Assembly: GCA_054601695.1 (NCBI GenBank)
Contig: BAAHQB010000044.1
Location: forward strand, 496,001 to 560,000
Direction: 5' to 3'
Length of the DNA: 64,000 bases
Source of the DNA: Amorphochlora amoebiformis
Taxonomy: Eukaryota > Cercozoa > Chlorarachniophyceae
Part shown: positions 50,036 to 64,000 of the stretch, piece by piece
How positions within the stretch are numbered: position 1 is the stretch's first letter
How the letters are laid out: the number at the start of each line of letters is the position of its first letter
Program-made: the position numbers and the translations under genes
Notes under the pieces: model-generated
Databases searched by the model: none
Told to the model about the DNA's origin: nothing
The model's input: the letters and a program-made list of their open reading frames with translations, nothing else

Positions 50036-50067
50036 TGTATACATATGTAATATATGCACACACATAG

Positions 50068-50110
<43 letters not shown>

Positions 50111-50148
50111 ATATATATATCTGTGTATTTGTTTGAATGTATTAATAA

Positions 50149-50194
<46 letters not shown>

Positions 50195-50235
50195 TAATTA
50201 ATGAATAGGAATATTTACACACATATATACATTTA

Positions 50236-50304
<69 letters not shown>

Positions 50305-50409
50305 TGTTGCTACAATAAGAATTTTTCACACTTATAATAAAACAATTTAAATATAGAAGATATACACGTCTGAATATTACATGTATATATATATATATAT
50401 ATTATATAT

Positions 50410-50449
<40 letters not shown>

Positions 50450-50958
50450 TTTATATGTTTGTGTGTGTGCATATGTATGTACACACATATACATGTATCG
50501 AATCTATGTAATCTTTAATACACAGTAAAATCCTGTTTTATTAATATTCATGTGCATGTATGCATATGCATATATGTGTATATATATATATATATGTATA
50601 TACATATATATTTAATATATATATATATATATATGTATATACATATATATTTAATATATGTGTGTATATATAATATTGTGTACATGTATATATAAATATA
50701 TATATATATATATATACATATATATGTATATATATATATATTTATATATACATGTACACAATATTATATATAATATATATATATATATATATGTATTTAT
50801 TTTACATTTGCAATATATTTCTATTATTTACACACATCCATACAACTGTGTATTCATTCAGAAGTGTAAAAGTTGAGTATTTTACCAAGGCAGCTGCTCC
50901 AAAGGTCGGCTTCATAGCTCCAAGCTCTCTGCATTAGTACATTTATTTCATTTAATTG

Positions 50959-51001
<43 letters not shown>

Positions 51002-51057
51002 ACGTGTATATATATATATATATATATACATATATAAACATATATATATATATATTA

Positions 51058-51098
<41 letters not shown>

Positions 51099-51137
51099 AT
51101 ATATCATATGTCTATACTTATTTTGAACGTATAAATA

Positions 51138-51171
<34 letters not shown>

Positions 51172-51177
51172 TTAATT

Positions 51178-51237
<60 letters not shown>

Positions 51238-51319
51238 ATGTCTATATAGTGTATATACTTATATATATATATATATATATAATATATATACATATAACAA
51301 TAATAATAATAATAGTAAT

Positions 51320-51366
<47 letters not shown>

Positions 51367-51374
51367 ATATGTAC

Positions 51375-51406
<32 letters not shown>

Positions 51407-51432
51407 TCATTAAAGTATATTATACTATGCTA

Positions 51433-51463
<31 letters not shown>

Positions 51464-51700
51464 CACACACATATATATATATATATATACATACTTATAT
51501 ATGTATATATATATACATATGTGAATATATATATATGTATTGATGTATGAAATAGATAATATATATATATATATAAATTAAATGCACATTATACACACAC
51601 ACACATATATATATATATGTATATATATATATGTATTGTAGATATGTATATATTATGTACTTAATATACATTGGTGTCAGAGCTTGTAAACATATTAATA

Positions 51701-51740
<40 letters not shown>

Positions 51741-51826
51741 TATATATATATATAAATGTATATGTGTTTATGCATGTATATATATATATATATATATGTA
51801 AATTACATACATATATCATATTATAA

Positions 51827-51864
<38 letters not shown>

Positions 51865-51874
51865 AAATATATAC

Positions 51875-51916
<42 letters not shown>

Positions 51917-52293
51917 GTTTTTATGCGAATATATGACAACAGTTATAATAAATATTAACAGCAACAATAATACTGACGATAATAGCAAAAAAAATGATAT
52001 TAATAATATACATACATAATTGGAGGGAGAGGGAGGAGGCAGAGAGGAGAGGGGAGTGGGAAACGACAGAGAGTGGAAGAGACAGAGAGTGGAGAAAGAC
52101 AGGAGTGTAAATGAATACAAGTTTTGTAAAATTCATTTATGTCCTATCATCTATATTTATTCCCGACCCTTGGTCCTGCTTCTGGTCAGGTTGTTGGCTT
52201 TCGCCTCCAAGTGATCTCTCCTCATCGCTGCTATCGAAATCAAGTGATCCTATGAGTTTGAAATATTCTTTTATGGTATGTATGGCAGATTGA

Positions 52294-52343
<50 letters not shown>

Positions 52344-52393
52344 GTACATACTGTATATATACGCATATTGTATATATATATGTAAATATATAC

Positions 52394-52427
<34 letters not shown>

Positions 52428-52491
52428 TATATGTATAAATTTATATATTATATAATGTACACATGTTCATGTAGTTATATGTGTTTGTACG

Positions 52492-52590
<99 letters not shown>

Positions 52591-53497
52591 TATATTCATA
52601 TTTATAATTGATAACGTCAGTTTTGGTATTAACATGTAAATTTTCTGTACAAACAAAAATATAATGCATATCAGTATTTAAGGAAGGGCAGAGATAGATC
52701 TGTGCATATATTCCTACCATCCTCGGTGAATACAGGTCGATGCCACATCCCCTGTCTTTATATATTAACACAGTTAGAGGTCCGTCATCGCTTCGAACAT
52801 AGCATCTAATGTATCCAAAGTTAGCCTTACCGTCTCATCCGCTCGGGAGTAGGAGACCTCGACCGCGACCGTCTCGGTGACCGTGACCTTCTGCGCCTGC
52901 GCCTTCTCCGTTCTCCCGAACGGATTTTCTCTGAGAAACTGCGGAGGTGTGTAGTTAAATTATTTGTGGGTTGTACTATGACCCTGGATTTGTAAGAGGA
53001 TTGGAGAACAGGAGGAGGTTAGAGAATGAATGCACATAACCTCTTCCGCTGGATCTTGGGAGAAGGCGATCCACTGGAGTCTCTCTGCGGGTAAGAAAGA
53101 ACTCGATCAGAATACGGCTTTCAAGAGTTCCACGAGTTCCACTACCTTCTCTTGCTTTCTTGCTTCAACCTCCACAACGGGTACAGGGGTCCCCCAGGGA
53201 GTAAGGGGCACGTGCAGCGGAGGGTTTGTCCTTTGGGTGTGTGAAGAGGGCGCTGGGAGGCTCCATCGGTGTGAGATAGGGGGTTGATGCCATGAGGCCT
53301 ATAGTGACGATATTCTTAGTTTCCACGACTCCTGGTAAGCATTCACACAAATCTCGCAGTCGATGGATGTGTCCCGTGGCCCACAAGTCACTTCGACGGA
53401 TGGCTACCTGGCCGGGGTTCATTCCGTCACGCCCTCTGTCACATATAACACGTGCTAAGTGATTGTCACTGTTCGTGACACCAGCGGAACGTCGCAT
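47837..53497 (-). CDS. RS-domain and G-patch protein (splicing-associated)
   Basis: Exons in order: 53084-53041, 52938-52831, 52755-52718, 52249-52168, 50929-50887, 49636-49565, 49438-49358, 48086-48004 and probably 47852-47837. All phases agree and give 188 aa plus stop. An Arg/Ser-rich segment ([19 protein letters not shown]) is followed by an acidic segment ([13 protein letters not shown]) and [13 protein letters not shown]. Then comes a G-patch: [19 protein letters not shown], then [21 protein letters not shown]-patch proteins activate DEAH helicases in splicing and ribosome assembly; RS domains mark spliceosomal proteins, so a nuclear role is inferred. The N-terminus is unresolved: an ATG frame from 53497 ([16 protein letters not shown]) is open for 110 codons but its link to 53084 is not proven. 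The five-codon last exon is the least sure. Confidence 0.82.
48087..52167 (-). repeat. Large TA-rich introns of the G-patch gene
   Basis: Introns of 1.2, 0.1, 1.25 and 1.2 kb separate the small exons and are almost wholly (TA)n, with TACA, TATG and ACAC variants. A short (TAA)n run is at 51298-51315. A GA-rich unique patch at 52020-52105 lies between exon 52249-52168 and the TA tract. No other exon is visible. Confidence 0.8.
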
Positions 53498-53655
53498 CGC
53501 TGATATCCGTGCGCCAAGCCTCTTGCAGAGGTATAAACTTATTTTTCAAATAATAAACTTCGTTCTCGTATTTTAAATTCATCAAGCCAGGATCCAGGTG
53601 ATCTTTCCAGTATAGATTACAAAAGTGACGACATTCATGTGTTCATGAATCCCAG
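53498..53655. promoter_or_regulatory. Divergent intergenic region, G-patch and nucleotidyltransferase genes
   Basis: Only 158 nt separate the two proposed divergent start codons. The segment is unique sequence without TA microsatellites. If the G-patch gene starts further downstream the spacer is longer. Confidence 0.45.
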
Positions 53656-63363
<9,708 letters not shown>

Positions 63364-63508
63364 GTCAGCCCTCATAGTTATCTATGTCTGTCCATCTAGC
63401 TAGGTATGGTATACATATTGGATGTGTGAAGGTATGTGGATGTGTGTTGGTAAGAGGTGGGGAGTACTTGTGGGGATGCCTGTGGTGTGGTGGGTATAAT
63501 ATATACAC

Positions 63509-63584
<76 letters not shown>

Positions 63585-63673
63585 ATATATATATATATAG
63601 GTATATATTATTTACATATATATATATATATATATATTATGTAAATGATATGTATATATACATATATATACAT

Positions 63674-63731
<58 letters not shown>

Positions 63732-63859
63732 ATGTGTGTGTGTTTGATATAATATATATAAATAAATGTAATGTGAAGTAGACGATGTTATATTTTTGAT
63801 GTTGGATAGTATGTATATGTGTATATATGTATATACATATGTGTGTATATGCATGTTAT

Positions 63860-63908
<49 letters not shown>

Positions 63909-64000
63909 TATATATGTATATATACATATATACACACATCCAGACATATGTGTATACATATATATGTATTTATATATATATATATATATATTATTATTAT
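63364..64000 (+). repeat. Start of a long TA-rich intron, window end
   Basis: After the donor at 63364 a unique 130-nt stretch passes into (TA)n, (TG)n and TACA repeats to the end of the window. The equivalent intron of the first unit is only 76 nt. Confidence 0.75.

Overview
The window looks like intron-rich nuclear DNA from a unicellular eukaryote (protist). The signs are GT-AG introns throughout, the standard genetic code, TTAGGG-type repeats, and eukaryotic families such as 14-3-3, BTB-BACK-SPRY and an RS-domain/G-patch protein. I cannot name the species. Coding exons are short (often 22 to 160 nt) and of balanced composition. They sit in introns packed with (TA)n microsatellites. Nearly every long open frame in the TA, CT/GA and TTAGGG tracts is an artefact. 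I found the genes by reading short unique islands between the repeats, translating both strands, and requiring that splice sites and intron phases agree from exon to exon.

Layout: (1) 1-6770 (+), end of a BTB-BACK-SPRY protein, cut by the left edge. (2) 29286-7189 (-), a GT23 (FUT8-like) fucosyltransferase reconstructed from 29 phase-consistent exons, convergent with gene 1. (3) 29618-30963 (+), a complete 14-3-3 gene with eight short introns, divergent from gene 2. (4) 32.0-32.8 kb (+), two weak candidate coding segments. (5) 34403-45309 (+), a GT25-type glycosyltransferase, 14 exons, 226 aa. (6) 45.6-47577 (+), a small unrecognised gene of which the last two exons are convincing. (7) about 53.5-47.84 kb (-), an RS-domain/G-patch protein. 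(8) 53656 to beyond the right edge (+), a sugar nucleotidyltransferase-HAD phosphatase-nucleotidyltransferase fusion with an internal duplication, divergent from gene 7.

Three of the genes (GT23, GT25, nucleotidyltransferase/HAD) point to glycan or activated-sugar metabolism. The others serve signalling (14-3-3), protein-protein adaptors (BTB-SPRY) and splicing (RS/G-patch).

The most unusual structure is in the introns. First, there are large degenerate telomere-like arrays inside genes. Three of them carry the same non-telomeric block of about 40 nt, five copies in total, always in the same orientation relative to the TTAGGG strand. Second, many exon edges have partial shadow copies (an acceptor or donor plus a few exon bases plus adjacent intron) nearby, separated by TA tracts. 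Third, intron size is strongly split between 50-130 nt and 0.3-3 kb, even between equivalent introns of the two copies inside the nucleotidyltransferase gene. I saw no tRNA, rRNA, CRISPR or transposase gene.
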